Shown: in pieces, positions 1 through 5,787 of the stretch
How the letters are laid out: each line of letters begins with the position of its first letter
How positions within the stretch are numbered: the stretch's first letter is position 1
The notes under the pieces: generated by a model
What the model saw: the letters and a program-made list of their open reading frames with translations, nothing else
Told to the model about the DNA's origin: nothing
The model's database searches: none
Origin: Flavobacteriales bacterium UBA1959
Lineage (GTDB): Bacteria > Bacteroidota > Bacteroidia > Flavobacteriales_D > Sanyastnellaceae
Length of the DNA stretch: 7,874 nt
Assembly (NCBI GenBank): GCA_002336085.1
Contig: DDEH01000025.1
Location: 8,027-15,900 of the forward strand
Direction of reading: 5' to 3'
Program-made: the position numbers and the translations under genes

Positions 1-66
1 GAGGGACTCGAACCCACGACCTGCTGATTACAAATCAGCTGCTCTAGCCAACTGAGCTACATCGGC
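1..66 (-). tRNA. tRNA-Thr (anticodon UGU), 3' end cut by the window edge
   Basis: Read on the minus strand, the cloverleaf starts with acceptor half GCCGATG at 66-60. It continues with a D arm (GCTC/GAGC), an anticodon stem GCTGA/TCAGC around loop TTTGTAA (anticodon TGT, so Thr), a variable loop and a T arm with the TTCGAGT loop. The partner acceptor half, discriminator and any CCA lie beyond base 1. One T-stem pair (bases 2 and 16 of the window) is a T-T mismatch. The gene is transcribed away from hpf and has its own promoter at 117-146. In Bacteroidota this tRNA is often first in a tRNA cluster leading to tuf, which would lie off the left edge (inference). Confidence 0.95.
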
Positions 67-116
67 GTCATTTTTCAAAGAACTGAGGAGACGAATCGCC
101 CCGGTTTTCAGGACGG

Positions 117-146
117 CAAATGTAGGAAACAATCTTGTGGTAACAA
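117..146 (-). promoter_or_regulatory. Bacteroidota sigma-A promoter for tRNA-Thr
   Basis: On the minus strand, TTG (146-144), exactly 19 bases, then TACATTTG (124-117) match the known Bacteroidota consensus TTG-N19-TAnnTTTG. Transcription would start near base 110, leaving about 44 bases of leader before the mature tRNA at 66, to be removed by RNase P. The position between hpf and tRNA-Thr fits a promoter for a tRNA operon. The start site itself is inferred, not seen. Confidence 0.8.
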
Positions 147-206
147 GGGGCGCAGGCAACTTTTCAATACGTTATTCGTATCAAAAGCCTAAAAACTTGA
201 TAAACA

Positions 207-224
207 GACACTTAGACCAGTGTC
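207..224 (-). terminator. Weak hairpin just after hpf, possible terminator
   Basis: GACACT and AGTGTC form a perfect 6-bp stem around a 6-base loop, three bases past the hpf stop codon. On the minus strand it is followed by TGTTTATC rather than a clean T run. Two further short inverted repeats follow (TATCAA/TTGATA at 179-202 and ATACG/CGTAT at 167-181), so the spacer may end the rpsU-xerC-hpf transcript by several weak structures. The terminator role is an inference. Confidence 0.35.
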
Positions 225-226
225 AA

Positions 227-514
227 TCAGTCCTTTTTCTGCTTGGAAATCTGGCGACGTATCGCCTCAAGGGCCTCATCGATGGAAGCCTCAAAACTCA
301 CAGCGCGGCGTTTGGCAAAAAATTCTACACCTGGTGCATGAATTTTCACTTCGGCAACTTTGTTCTCTCGGGTATTATTCTTTTCAATCTTCAAATACAC
401 ATCGGAATTGATGATTTTGTCGTGAAACGTATTCAGTTTCGCAACTTTGCTTTCGATGAATGAAATAAGACTCTGATCAGCGTCAAAGTGGATGGAATGT
501 ATTTGTACTTGCAT
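227..514 (-). CDS. hpf: Ribosome hibernation promoting factor, short form (HPF/RaiA/YfiA family)
   Basis: This encodes a 95-residue protein of the HPF/RaiA family, which binds the 30S subunit at the mRNA/tRNA channel and inactivates ribosomes in slow growth or stationary phase. The pattern fits the beta-alpha-beta-beta-beta-alpha fold: an N-terminal strand (MQVQIHSIHF), a helix around 14-29 ending in KLNTF, strands near 37-47 and 54-60, then a basic C-terminal helix (about 75-92, ending KQKKD). The length is that of the short form; the C-terminal dimerisation domain of long HPF is absent. The ATG at 514 is 13 bases after the xerC stop, so the two are almost certainly co-transcribed. No Shine-Dalgarno is present (the upstream bases read CATCTCT). 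Placing this gene beside ribosomal protein bS21 is a typical Bacteroidota arrangement. Confidence 0.93.
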   Translation of the reverse strand: MQVQIHSIHFDADQSLISFIESKVAKLNTFHDKIINSDVYLKIEKNNTRENKVAEVKIHAPGVEFFAKRRAVSFEASIDEALEAIRRQISKQKKD

Positions 515-527
515 AGAGATGATTGGG

Positions 528-1424
528 TTAATCTTTTGGACGACGATCCAAAGGACTTTCCGAATGCACTTCTTTGAGACGCGCCAACGACTGATGGGTA
601 TACACCTGCGTTGAACTCAATGAAGCATGACCTAGCATTTCTTTCACAGCTGAAAGCTCTGCACCGTGATTCAACAGGTGCGTAGCAAACGTATGCCGTA
701 AGATGTGTGGACTGCTCTTCTTCAATGTGCTGACCTGAGCGAGATAATGACGCACTCTGCGGTAAACAAAAGAAGGATAAAGAGATCTTCCCGCATCGGT
801 AACGAATAAATGCCGTGATTTAAACGGCCTTTCTTCACAATGATTTTGGATGCACTTCATGGTCTCAGGAAAAAGCGGAATTCTACGTTCTTTGGATCCT
901 TTTCCTCTAACGCATAACTCCTCCCTTTCCGTATGCATGTCCTCAACATTTAATCCAGTCAACTCGCTGAGCCTAATTCCTGTCTCATAAAACAGAGCCA
1001 TGATTGCGCGATCTCGTCTGCCCTTCCAATTTGAGGGAAACACTGACTCTTCAAGCAACTCACGCATGGCATGCTCCGGAACAACCTGAGGCTGTGACTT
1101 TGACAACTTTGGCAGAATGATTGCATCTGCTGGATCGACAGTCAATAGACCTTGTCTTTTGGCGTAACGAACAAATGTTCGGAAGGCGCTGACTTTTCGG
1201 TGAATGGTTCTTGGAGCCTTTCCCAGCTTCATCATCTCCACAACGTAACCCCTCAGCCACTCCGACTTTACGTCTAGCAGTTCACCACACGCGTAGTGCT
1301 CACTCATAAAGCGCTGCAACTGGTTCAAGTCTGAACGGTAGCAGCGCAATGTGTGAACACTTCCTCGTTTTTCTTTTTGCAAGAAATCGAGGAACCCATC
1401 GACATGTGATTCAATATGCTTCAA
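528..1424 (-). CDS. xerC: Tyrosine recombinase XerC-type (chromosome dimer resolution)
   Basis: This is a 298-residue, full-length tyrosine recombinase. The N-terminal core-binding (SAM-like) domain spans about 5-95 (FLDFLQKEKR, VSAFRTFVRYAKRQG). The catalytic domain spans about 110-290 and has every active-site residue: R151 (GIRLSEL), K175 (GKGSKERRIPL), H240 and R243 (HILRHTFATHLL), H266 (LGHAS) and nucleophile Y275 (VYTH). The family resolves chromosome dimers at dif sites with the divisome. Many Bacteroidota annotate this rpsU-hpf neighbour as XerC, but XerD or single-recombinase use cannot be excluded. The start is TTG at 1424: no in-frame ATG/GTG lies between it and an upstream TGA, and the next ATG (residue 40) would remove the start of the core-binding domain. 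The start lies only five bases past a strong hairpin. No integron, IS or transposon genes adjoin it, so a housekeeping role is favoured. Confidence 0.9.
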   Translation of the reverse strand: MKHIESHVDGFLDFLQKEKRGSVHTLRCYRSDLNQLQRFMSEHYACGELLDVKSEWLRGYVVEMMKLGKAPRTIHRKVSAFRTFVRYAKRQGLLTVDPADAIILPKLSKSQPQVVPEHAMRELLEESVFPSNWKGRRDRAIMALFYETGIRLSELTGLNVEDMHTEREELCVRGKGSKERRIPLFPETMKCIQNHCEERPFKSRHLFVTDAGRSLYPSFVYRRVRHYLAQVSTLKKSSPHILRHTFATHLLNHGAELSAVKEMLGHASLSSTQVYTHQSLARLKEVHSESPLDRRPKD

Positions 1425-1429
1425 AATGA

Positions 1430-1468
1430 GAAAAAGGCGAATGGTCCGTGGACAATTTCGCCTTTTTC
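1430..1468 (-). terminator. Strong intrinsic terminator after rpsU, abutting the xerC start
   Basis: GAAAAAGGCGAA (1430-1441) and TTCGCCTTTTTC (1457-1468) form a perfect 12-bp stem. The 15-base loop contains a small GTC/GAC inner pairing. On the minus strand the GC core is followed by CTTTTTC and then TCATTTTG. It begins 22 bases past the rpsU stop codon (TGA at 1493-1491) and ends five bases before the TTG start of xerC. It should uncouple high rpsU expression from xerC-hpf. Its A and T tracts are symmetric, so it could act on either strand, though no plus-strand gene faces it. Confidence 0.8.
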
Positions 1469-1490
1469 ATCTAAAAAACAAAGGAATTAC

Positions 1491-1682
1491 TCAATCATTT
1501 TTGATGTTTAGTCCATTTTTATAGACCGCTTTCTTTCGCTGCTCTCTATTCACCACGCTCGGCTTGACGAACTCACGACGAGAGCGCAACTCACGCATGC
1601 GCTTTGTTCGGTCAAACTTCTTCTTGAAACGCTTTAATGCGCGTTCAATGTTGTCTCCTTCTTTAACGGGAATTGAAAGCAT
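1491..1682 (-). CDS. rpsU: 30S ribosomal protein bS21
   Basis: This is a 63-residue, highly basic protein of the bS21 family. The N-terminus (MLSIPVKEGDNIERALKRFKK) is the family signature, followed by the helical RTKRMRELRSRREF segment and a basic tail (NREQRKKAVYKNG). bS21 sits on the 30S platform near the 3' end of 16S rRNA. In Flavobacterium ribosomes it helps hide the anti-Shine-Dalgarno, which explains why the phylum rarely uses Shine-Dalgarno sites. The gene has a consensus promoter at 1701-1732 and a strong terminator at 1430-1468, so it can be made as a short monocistronic mRNA with a leader of roughly 12 bases. The bases before the ATG (TTAGAATACC) contain no convincing Shine-Dalgarno. 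Confidence 0.96.
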   Translation of the reverse strand: MLSIPVKEGDNIERALKRFKKKFDRTKRMRELRSRREFVKPSVVNREQRKKAVYKNGLNIKND

Positions 1683-1700
1683 GGTATTCTAATTGGGACG

Positions 1701-1732
1701 CAAATTTACTACGCTTGACCTGAATTTCAAAA
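1701..1732 (-). promoter_or_regulatory. Bacteroidota sigma-A promoter for rpsU (and probably xerC-hpf)
   Basis: On the minus strand, TTTTG (1732-1728), exactly 19 bases, then TAAATTTG (1708-1701) match TTG-N19-TAnnTTTG without mismatch. The element lies entirely between the stop codon of the acyl-CoA dehydrogenase gene (1746) and the rpsU ATG (1682). Transcription should start near 1694, giving a very short leader. It separates the ribosomal/recombinase unit from the long upstream operon. Confidence 0.85.
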
Positions 1733-1745
1733 CATTGATTGAAAT

Positions 1746-2897
1746 TCAATCATCTTTTAAAAGTTCCCGTGAGATGACAAGCTTTTGAATTTCACTCGTC
1801 CCCTCTCCAATGGTGCATAATTTGCTGTCTCGGTAATACTTTTCAGCGGGAAAATCCTTGGTATACCCATATCCCCCTAAAATCTGAACCCCCTCCGTCG
1901 CAACACGCACACACGTCTCTGAAGCTTCGTATTTGGCAATTGCCGATTCTTTGGTTACCGACATCCCCTGCTCTTTTCGCCAGCATGCCTGCAAAGTCAA
2001 TAAATCAGACGCTTCGATTTGCGTGTACATATCGGCTAGCTTGAATGAAATCGCCTGAAATTTACTGATAGGCTGTCCGAACTGCTCACGTTCTTTTGAA
2101 TAATCTCTTGCGCATTCAAATGCACCTTTCGCTATCCCCAAAGCCAAGGATGCAATGGATATCCGGCCTCCATCCAAAATCTTCATCGCCTGAATAAACC
2201 CCTCTCCAACATTGCCAAGAACCTGGTCATCAGGCACAAAGCAATCTTGGAAAATCATTTCTGCAGTCTCCGAGGATCGCATACCGAGCTTGTTCTCCTT
2301 CTTACCTCCCGCAAAGCCATCCTGCTCGCGCAAAACCACAAATGCTGTAATTCCATGGCTGTCAAGCAAATCACCCGTCCTGGCCAACACCACGGCCACA
2401 TCGGAAGAGATACCATGGGTAATCCAATTCTTGGTTCCATTCAAAACCCAACCATCACGGTCGACATGCCGACTCGCTGTGCACTGCATACGCATAGCAT
2501 CGCTGCCCGTATTCGCCTCCGTAAGACCCCAAGCACCGATGTGCTCCCCTCTTGCGAGTTGAGGGAGAAATCGATTCTTTTGTTCCTCCGTGCCAAACAT
2601 CAAAATATGGTTTGTACACAAGCTATTATGCGCAGCCATGGACAAACCTATGGATCCACAAACCTTCGAAAGCTCCTCAATGGCCACTTTGTATTCCATG
2701 TACCCCATCCCTGACCCTCCGTATTCTTCTGGAACAAGCATGCCCAGCAATCCTAATTCTCCCATCTTGGTAAAAAGATCCCGCGGAAAAAACTGACGCT
2801 CGTCCCAATCCATTCGGTTTGGAAGGATTTCCCGGTTTGCAAAGTCACGAACAGTTGCCCGGATTGCTTTTTGATTTTCAGTTTCTGTAAAATTCAT
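1746..2897 (-). CDS. Acyl-CoA dehydrogenase, short-chain (butyryl-CoA) type
   Basis: This encodes 383 residues, the normal length for short-chain acyl-CoA dehydrogenases. These FAD enzymes make the alpha-beta double bond of an acyl-CoA and pass electrons to ETF. The N-terminal helical domain is about 1-120, the middle beta domain about 120-230 (AWGLTEANTGSDA and KNWIT flavin-contact motifs), and the C-terminal helical domain 230-383 (KEREQFGQPISKFQAI, then ILGGYGYTKDFPAEKYYRD). The catalytic base is E365 in GEGTSEIQ, the position used by SCAD and butyryl-CoA dehydrogenases rather than isovaleryl-CoA dehydrogenase. The exact substrate cannot be read from sequence. A GTG-led extension to 2957 was rejected because it overlaps the 3' end of apt and residue 21 (MNFTETENQ) matches the usual family start. 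The ATG is five bases after the apt stop. No ETF or other beta-oxidation genes are nearby. Confidence 0.92.
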   Translation of the reverse strand: MNFTETENQKAIRATVRDFANREILPNRMDWDERQFFPRDLFTKMGELGLLGMLVPEEYGGSGMGYMEYKVAIEELSKVCGSIGLSMAAHNSLCTNHILMFGTEEQKNRFLPQLARGEHIGAWGLTEANTGSDAMRMQCTASRHVDRDGWVLNGTKNWITHGISSDVAVVLARTGDLLDSHGITAFVVLREQDGFAGGKKENKLGMRSSETAEMIFQDCFVPDDQVLGNVGEGFIQAMKILDGGRISIASLALGIAKGAFECARDYSKEREQFGQPISKFQAISFKLADMYTQIEASDLLTLQACWRKEQGMSVTKESAIAKYEASETCVRVATEGVQILGGYGYTKDFPAEKYYRDSKLCTIGEGTSEIQKLVISRELLKDD

Positions 2898-2902
2898 TTG
2901 TT

Positions 2903-3481
2903 CTAATGATAACGGACAAGGGATAAACAAGTCGAATCCACATCCAAAAGCGCCCAATTCTTTCGAGCGTTCAATGCCTCAATTTCCAGTACAAAAGAGC
3001 ATGCGAAAATCTCTGCTGAACATAATTCAACGAGTCTCATAGCCGCTTTTGCCGTTCCACCTGTGGCCAATACATCGTCATGAATCAACACTTTCATTCC
3101 AGGCTTCAAGGCATTCCATTGGCATTGCAATTCGCCGCTGCCGTATTCCAAATCATAGGCGACCGTTCGGATTGCTCCGGGCAACTTCCCTGGTTTACGA
3201 AACGGAACAAAAGGAACACCCCAGTGCAGCGCCATAGCCAAGCCAAAAATAAATCCCCGACTCTCGATGCCCACAACACAATCGGGCCGACCTTGACTCA
3301 GCTCAACTTGAGAAGTCATAGCTTCAATGGATCGCTTCGAAAGATCTGAATCTTGCCATAGCGGCCCCAAGTCCTTAAACATCACGCCGGGAATTGGGAA
3401 ATCTGCAACATCATTTATAATACCCTTAACATCGCGCGAGCAACGCTCAATCTCTTTGCGAAGGTCTTCGGATGTCGTCAT
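2903..3481 (-). CDS. apt: Adenine phosphoribosyltransferase
   Basis: This encodes 192 residues. APT converts adenine and PRPP to AMP and pyrophosphate in cytoplasmic purine salvage. Family marks are present in order: DFPIPGVMFKD (27-37), GIESRGFIFG (71-80), the APT-specific RKPGKLPG loop (95-102) and the PRPP-binding motif VLIHDDVLATGGT (131-143). The protein is slightly longer than the usual 170-180 residues because of about 15 extra charged residues at the N-terminus. No later ATG precedes the DFPIPG motif, so the ATG at 3481 is kept. An ORF running up to 3553 adds residues typical of a wrong frame and was not used. The start lies inside the 3' end of the HhH gene (35-base overlap), and the acyl-CoA dehydrogenase begins five bases after the stop, so expression is likely coupled. 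Confidence 0.94.
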   Translation of the reverse strand: MTTSEDLRKEIERCSRDVKGIINDVADFPIPGVMFKDLGPLWQDSDLSKRSIEAMTSQVELSQGRPDCVVGIESRGFIFGLAMALHWGVPFVPFRKPGKLPGAIRTVAYDLEYGSGELQCQWNALKPGMKVLIHDDVLATGGTAKAAMRLVELCSAEIFACSFVLEIEALNARKNWALLDVDSTCLSLVRYH

Positions 3482-4157
3482 TTTCACTCGTGTTGCAGAG
3501 GCTAAGGTAAGGAGACCACCTCCGAAACAAACTATCACTGACAGGTATTGCATCTTTCAAATCTGCAACGGACGATAAATGATGTGCGTCGCGGTAAGGT
3601 GTCAAAATCTTTGCTCCATCGTATTTGATGTAAGGATGAGAACGGAATTCATTCCATGACGATTCATTGAGACACAAAAACCGAAAAATACCAGACCCGA
3701 CATGGAACCAAGGAATAATGGCATCGGCTTGATCGGGATGCATTCCCCATACTTCTCGGAGCTGCTCAACAGAATGAAATCCCCCAAGAGCCTCTCGAAA
3801 ACGACAAATACGACCCGCTATAGCAGGACCAATACGGGGCAATAGTTCCAAGCGGACGCTGTCAATTTCGTTCAGGTTATAATGCCTCACAAGCTCTTTT
3901 TTTCCTTGTTGAGATTTGCCATCCGCACGTCTCTCTTCAAAAAAGTTCTCTCCAGGCGTAAACGTTGAATTTAGTGAAGCACGCCCTGCTTCGATTTCAT
4001 TCAGCGCATTTAATAGCAAATGCACCGACTGGTCACGAAACGCATCCAAAGCGAGTTTGGCTCGCCATTCCAATTGGCCCCAATACACGGCAAATACAAT
4101 CCAAGACAACAATGCCGATCGAATCCAAACCGCGTTCTTCTCTCCCCTTAACTTCAC
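3447..4157 (-). CDS. Membrane-anchored helix-hairpin-helix protein (ComEA-like, Bacteroidota type)
   Basis: This encodes 236 residues, function not established. A short N-terminal transmembrane or signal-anchor segment (about 11-28, rich in W, L, I, V, A) follows a basic stretch (KLRGEK). A charged linker covers about 30-90. A clear helix-hairpin-helix unit lies at about 94-139: NLNEIDS, then LLPRIGPAIAGRICRFRE and GGFHSVEQLREVWGM. A diverged second unit at about 165-205 (WNEFRSHPYIKYDGAKI, then LSSVADLKDAI) follows the repeat pattern of Bacteroidota HhH proteins but lacks the GIG hairpin. ComEA proteins with such domains bind DNA in the periplasm during natural transformation, so DNA uptake is a possible role by homology only. 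The start is GTG at 4157 behind a purine-rich AGAGGTAGAGG. It follows the symporter stop by 22 bases, and its last 35 bases overlap apt in another frame. Confidence 0.82.
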   Translation of the reverse strand: MKLRGEKNAVWIRSALLSWIVFAVYWGQLEWRAKLALDAFRDQSVHLLLNALNEIEAGRASLNSTFTPGENFFEERRADGKSQQGKKELVRHYNLNEIDSVRLELLPRIGPAIAGRICRFREALGGFHSVEQLREVWGMHPDQADAIIPWFHVGSGIFRFLCLNESSWNEFRSHPYIKYDGAKILTPYRDAHHLSSVADLKDAIPVSDSLFRRWSPYLSLCNTSENDDIRRPSQRD

Positions 4158-4179
4158 CCTCTACCTCTTGAATTTACGA

Positions 4180-5724
4180 TCAATCAAATCGCTTGATCTC
4201 ACCGGAATTGATGCGCCTAAAATAATCCTTTACATCATCCTTCACTTCCCGCATCAAGAAATACAAACCGAGCACGTTAGGAAAGCACATTGCAAAAATC
4301 ATTGCATCTCCAAAGTCAAATACGCTTTGAGCTGAAATGGCAGAACCCAAGATAACAAACATGCAGAAAATTGCTTTGTAAGAAATATCCGCTGCTCGGG
4401 ACTCACCAAATAAGAAGGTCCACGACTTCAACCCATAATAGCTCCAACTGATCATGGTTGACAACGCAAACAAGATAACAGCTACTGAGAGCACTATCGG
4501 AAACCAACTCATGGTCTGAGCAAAGGCGCTACTCGTCAACTCGATGGCTTGAAGATCTTTCGCTTGAGCCAAACCAAGAGCTACATCTTGTCCCATTTCG
4601 CCATAACCCGATATGACAATAACCAATGCTGTCATGGTGCAAATAACCACAGTATCAATGAATGGCTCCAACAAGGCCACGACTCCTTCGCTTACCGGTT
4701 CGTTTGTCTTGGCTGCGGAGTGAGCGATTGACGCCGAACCTATACCTGCCTCATTGGAAAAAGCTGCCCTTTGAAACCCTACAATCAGCACTCCTATTAA
4801 CCCGCCATAAGCAGCCTCAGGAGAAAACGCACTGGAAATAATAAGTCCGAATGCACTGGGAATTGCCGAGAAATTGGCGAATAGAACAACCAGAGCACCC
4901 AGTACATAAATCCCGACCATAAAAGGAACCACCTTGTCCGTCACCTTGGCAATGCTCTTGATTCCGCCGAGGATTATCAAACCAACCACCGCCGCCATAA
5001 TTACACCAAAAATCCAGCTTTGCCCCATTAAAAAGGAAGCCTCGCCTCCTGTAACTTGGATAAGCTGTTTCGTGGCTTGGTTGATTTGAACCATATTCCC
5101 ACCGCCGAAACTTCCTCCTACACAGGCAATTGCGAAGAGAACGGCTAAAACTTTACCAAGCCGCGCTTTGCCTTGTTTGGCAAGACCATCCCGCAAATAA
5201 TACATAGGGCCACCAGAGACAGAACCGTCAGCATTCTCCTGCCGGTATTTTGTGCCCAGTGTACACTCAATAAATTTAGAACTCATCCCAAGCAATCCCG
5301 CCACAATCATCCAAAACGTCGCTCCGGGACCACCAAGAGAAACCGCAAAGGCCACTCCTGCAATATTCCCTACACCAACGGTACCGCTGAGTGCAGCAGT
5401 AAGAGCTTGAAAATGACTTACCTCTCCAGCATCGTTGGGATCATCAAACTTTCCTCGAACCACATCCAAGGCATGTCTGAACGCTCGGAAATTGATGAAT
5501 TTGAAATAGAACGTGAAAAATATTGCTCCGAATAAGAGCCAAATCAATACGAAAGGAACTTCAAGCCCACCGCCAAAGGAAACCGTGAAAAAAATGACCT
5601 TCATAATAGCATTGGTCAATGGCTCCATCACAGAGTTAATTTGCTCATCCACCGTTGCAGCTGAAGCCGAAGTGGATATTATTGTTGCAAAAAGAAAGGT
5701 CAGAAATTGATAGAAACGTTGCAT
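4180..5724 (-). CDS. Sodium:alanine (AGCS family) amino acid symporter
   Basis: This encodes 514 residues, an inner-membrane transporter of the alanine/glycine:cation symporter family that takes up small amino acids with Na+. The N-terminus (1-22, MQRFYQFLTFLFATIISTSA then SA) looks like a cleavable Sec signal, as in many Bacteroidota members. About ten hydrophobic segments follow. Family motifs are visible: GEVSHFQALTAALSGTVGVG (100-119) continuing NIAGVA, GGPGATFW (131-138), GMSSKFIECTLG (146-157), SGGPMYYLRDG (170-180), FGGGNMVQINQ (206-216) and, later, AAFSNEAGIGSASIAHSAA. Substrate (alanine or glycine) is inferred from family. An alternative GTG start at 5778 adds 18 residues and has a GAGAGAGGGG stretch just upstream; the ATG is preferred because it places the signal peptide at the N-terminus. 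It sits downstream of the K+ channel gene and is probably co-transcribed with it. Confidence 0.92.
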   Translation of the reverse strand: MQRFYQFLTFLFATIISTSASAATVDEQINSVMEPLTNAIMKVIFFTVSFGGGLEVPFVLIWLLFGAIFFTFYFKFINFRAFRHALDVVRGKFDDPNDAGEVSHFQALTAALSGTVGVGNIAGVAFAVSLGGPGATFWMIVAGLLGMSSKFIECTLGTKYRQENADGSVSGGPMYYLRDGLAKQGKARLGKVLAVLFAIACVGGSFGGGNMVQINQATKQLIQVTGGEASFLMGQSWIFGVIMAAVVGLIILGGIKSIAKVTDKVVPFMVGIYVLGALVVLFANFSAIPSAFGLIISSAFSPEAAYGGLIGVLIVGFQRAAFSNEAGIGSASIAHSAAKTNEPVSEGVVALLEPFIDTVVICTMTALVIVISGYGEMGQDVALGLAQAKDLQAIELTSSAFAQTMSWFPIVLSVAVILFALSTMISWSYYGLKSWTFLFGESRAADISYKAIFCMFVILGSAISAQSVFDFGDAMIFAMCFPNVLGLYFLMREVKDDVKDYFRRINSGEIKRFD

Positions 5725-5787
5725 AAATCGAAGGGTTGAGTTGGTATCGCCCCGAATATACAAATGAAGCACATCCACACCCCTCTC

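Noticed and set aside
137..463. Plus-strand reading frame of 108 codons between tRNA-Thr and hpf
   Set aside because: It runs antisense through most of hpf, has no recognisable motif and starts within the tRNA promoter and terminator region. The minus-strand HPF match is clear.
1737..1751. Palindrome GATTGAA-T-TTCAATC across the stop codon of the acyl-CoA dehydrogenase gene
   Set aside because: It is AT-rich with a one-base centre and no following T run, so it would be a poor terminator. Chance is likely, although a protein-binding site cannot be excluded.
2898..2957. Twenty-codon N-terminal extension of the acyl-CoA dehydrogenase
   Set aside because: It overlaps the 3' end of apt, and the family start aligns with the internal ATG at 2897.
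3244..3251. TATTTTTG (-7-like) element on the minus strand inside apt
   Set aside because: No TTG lies 19 bases upstream, and it sits in the coding sequence, so it is probably coincidental.
3482..3553. N-terminal extension of apt that resembles a short hydrophobic leader
   Set aside because: APT is cytoplasmic. The stretch is the HhH gene read in another frame, and the ATG at 3481 gives a normal APT.
5745..5765. Possible promoter TATATTCG ahead of the symporter
   Set aside because: It has one mismatch in the -7 element and no TTG at the required spacing.
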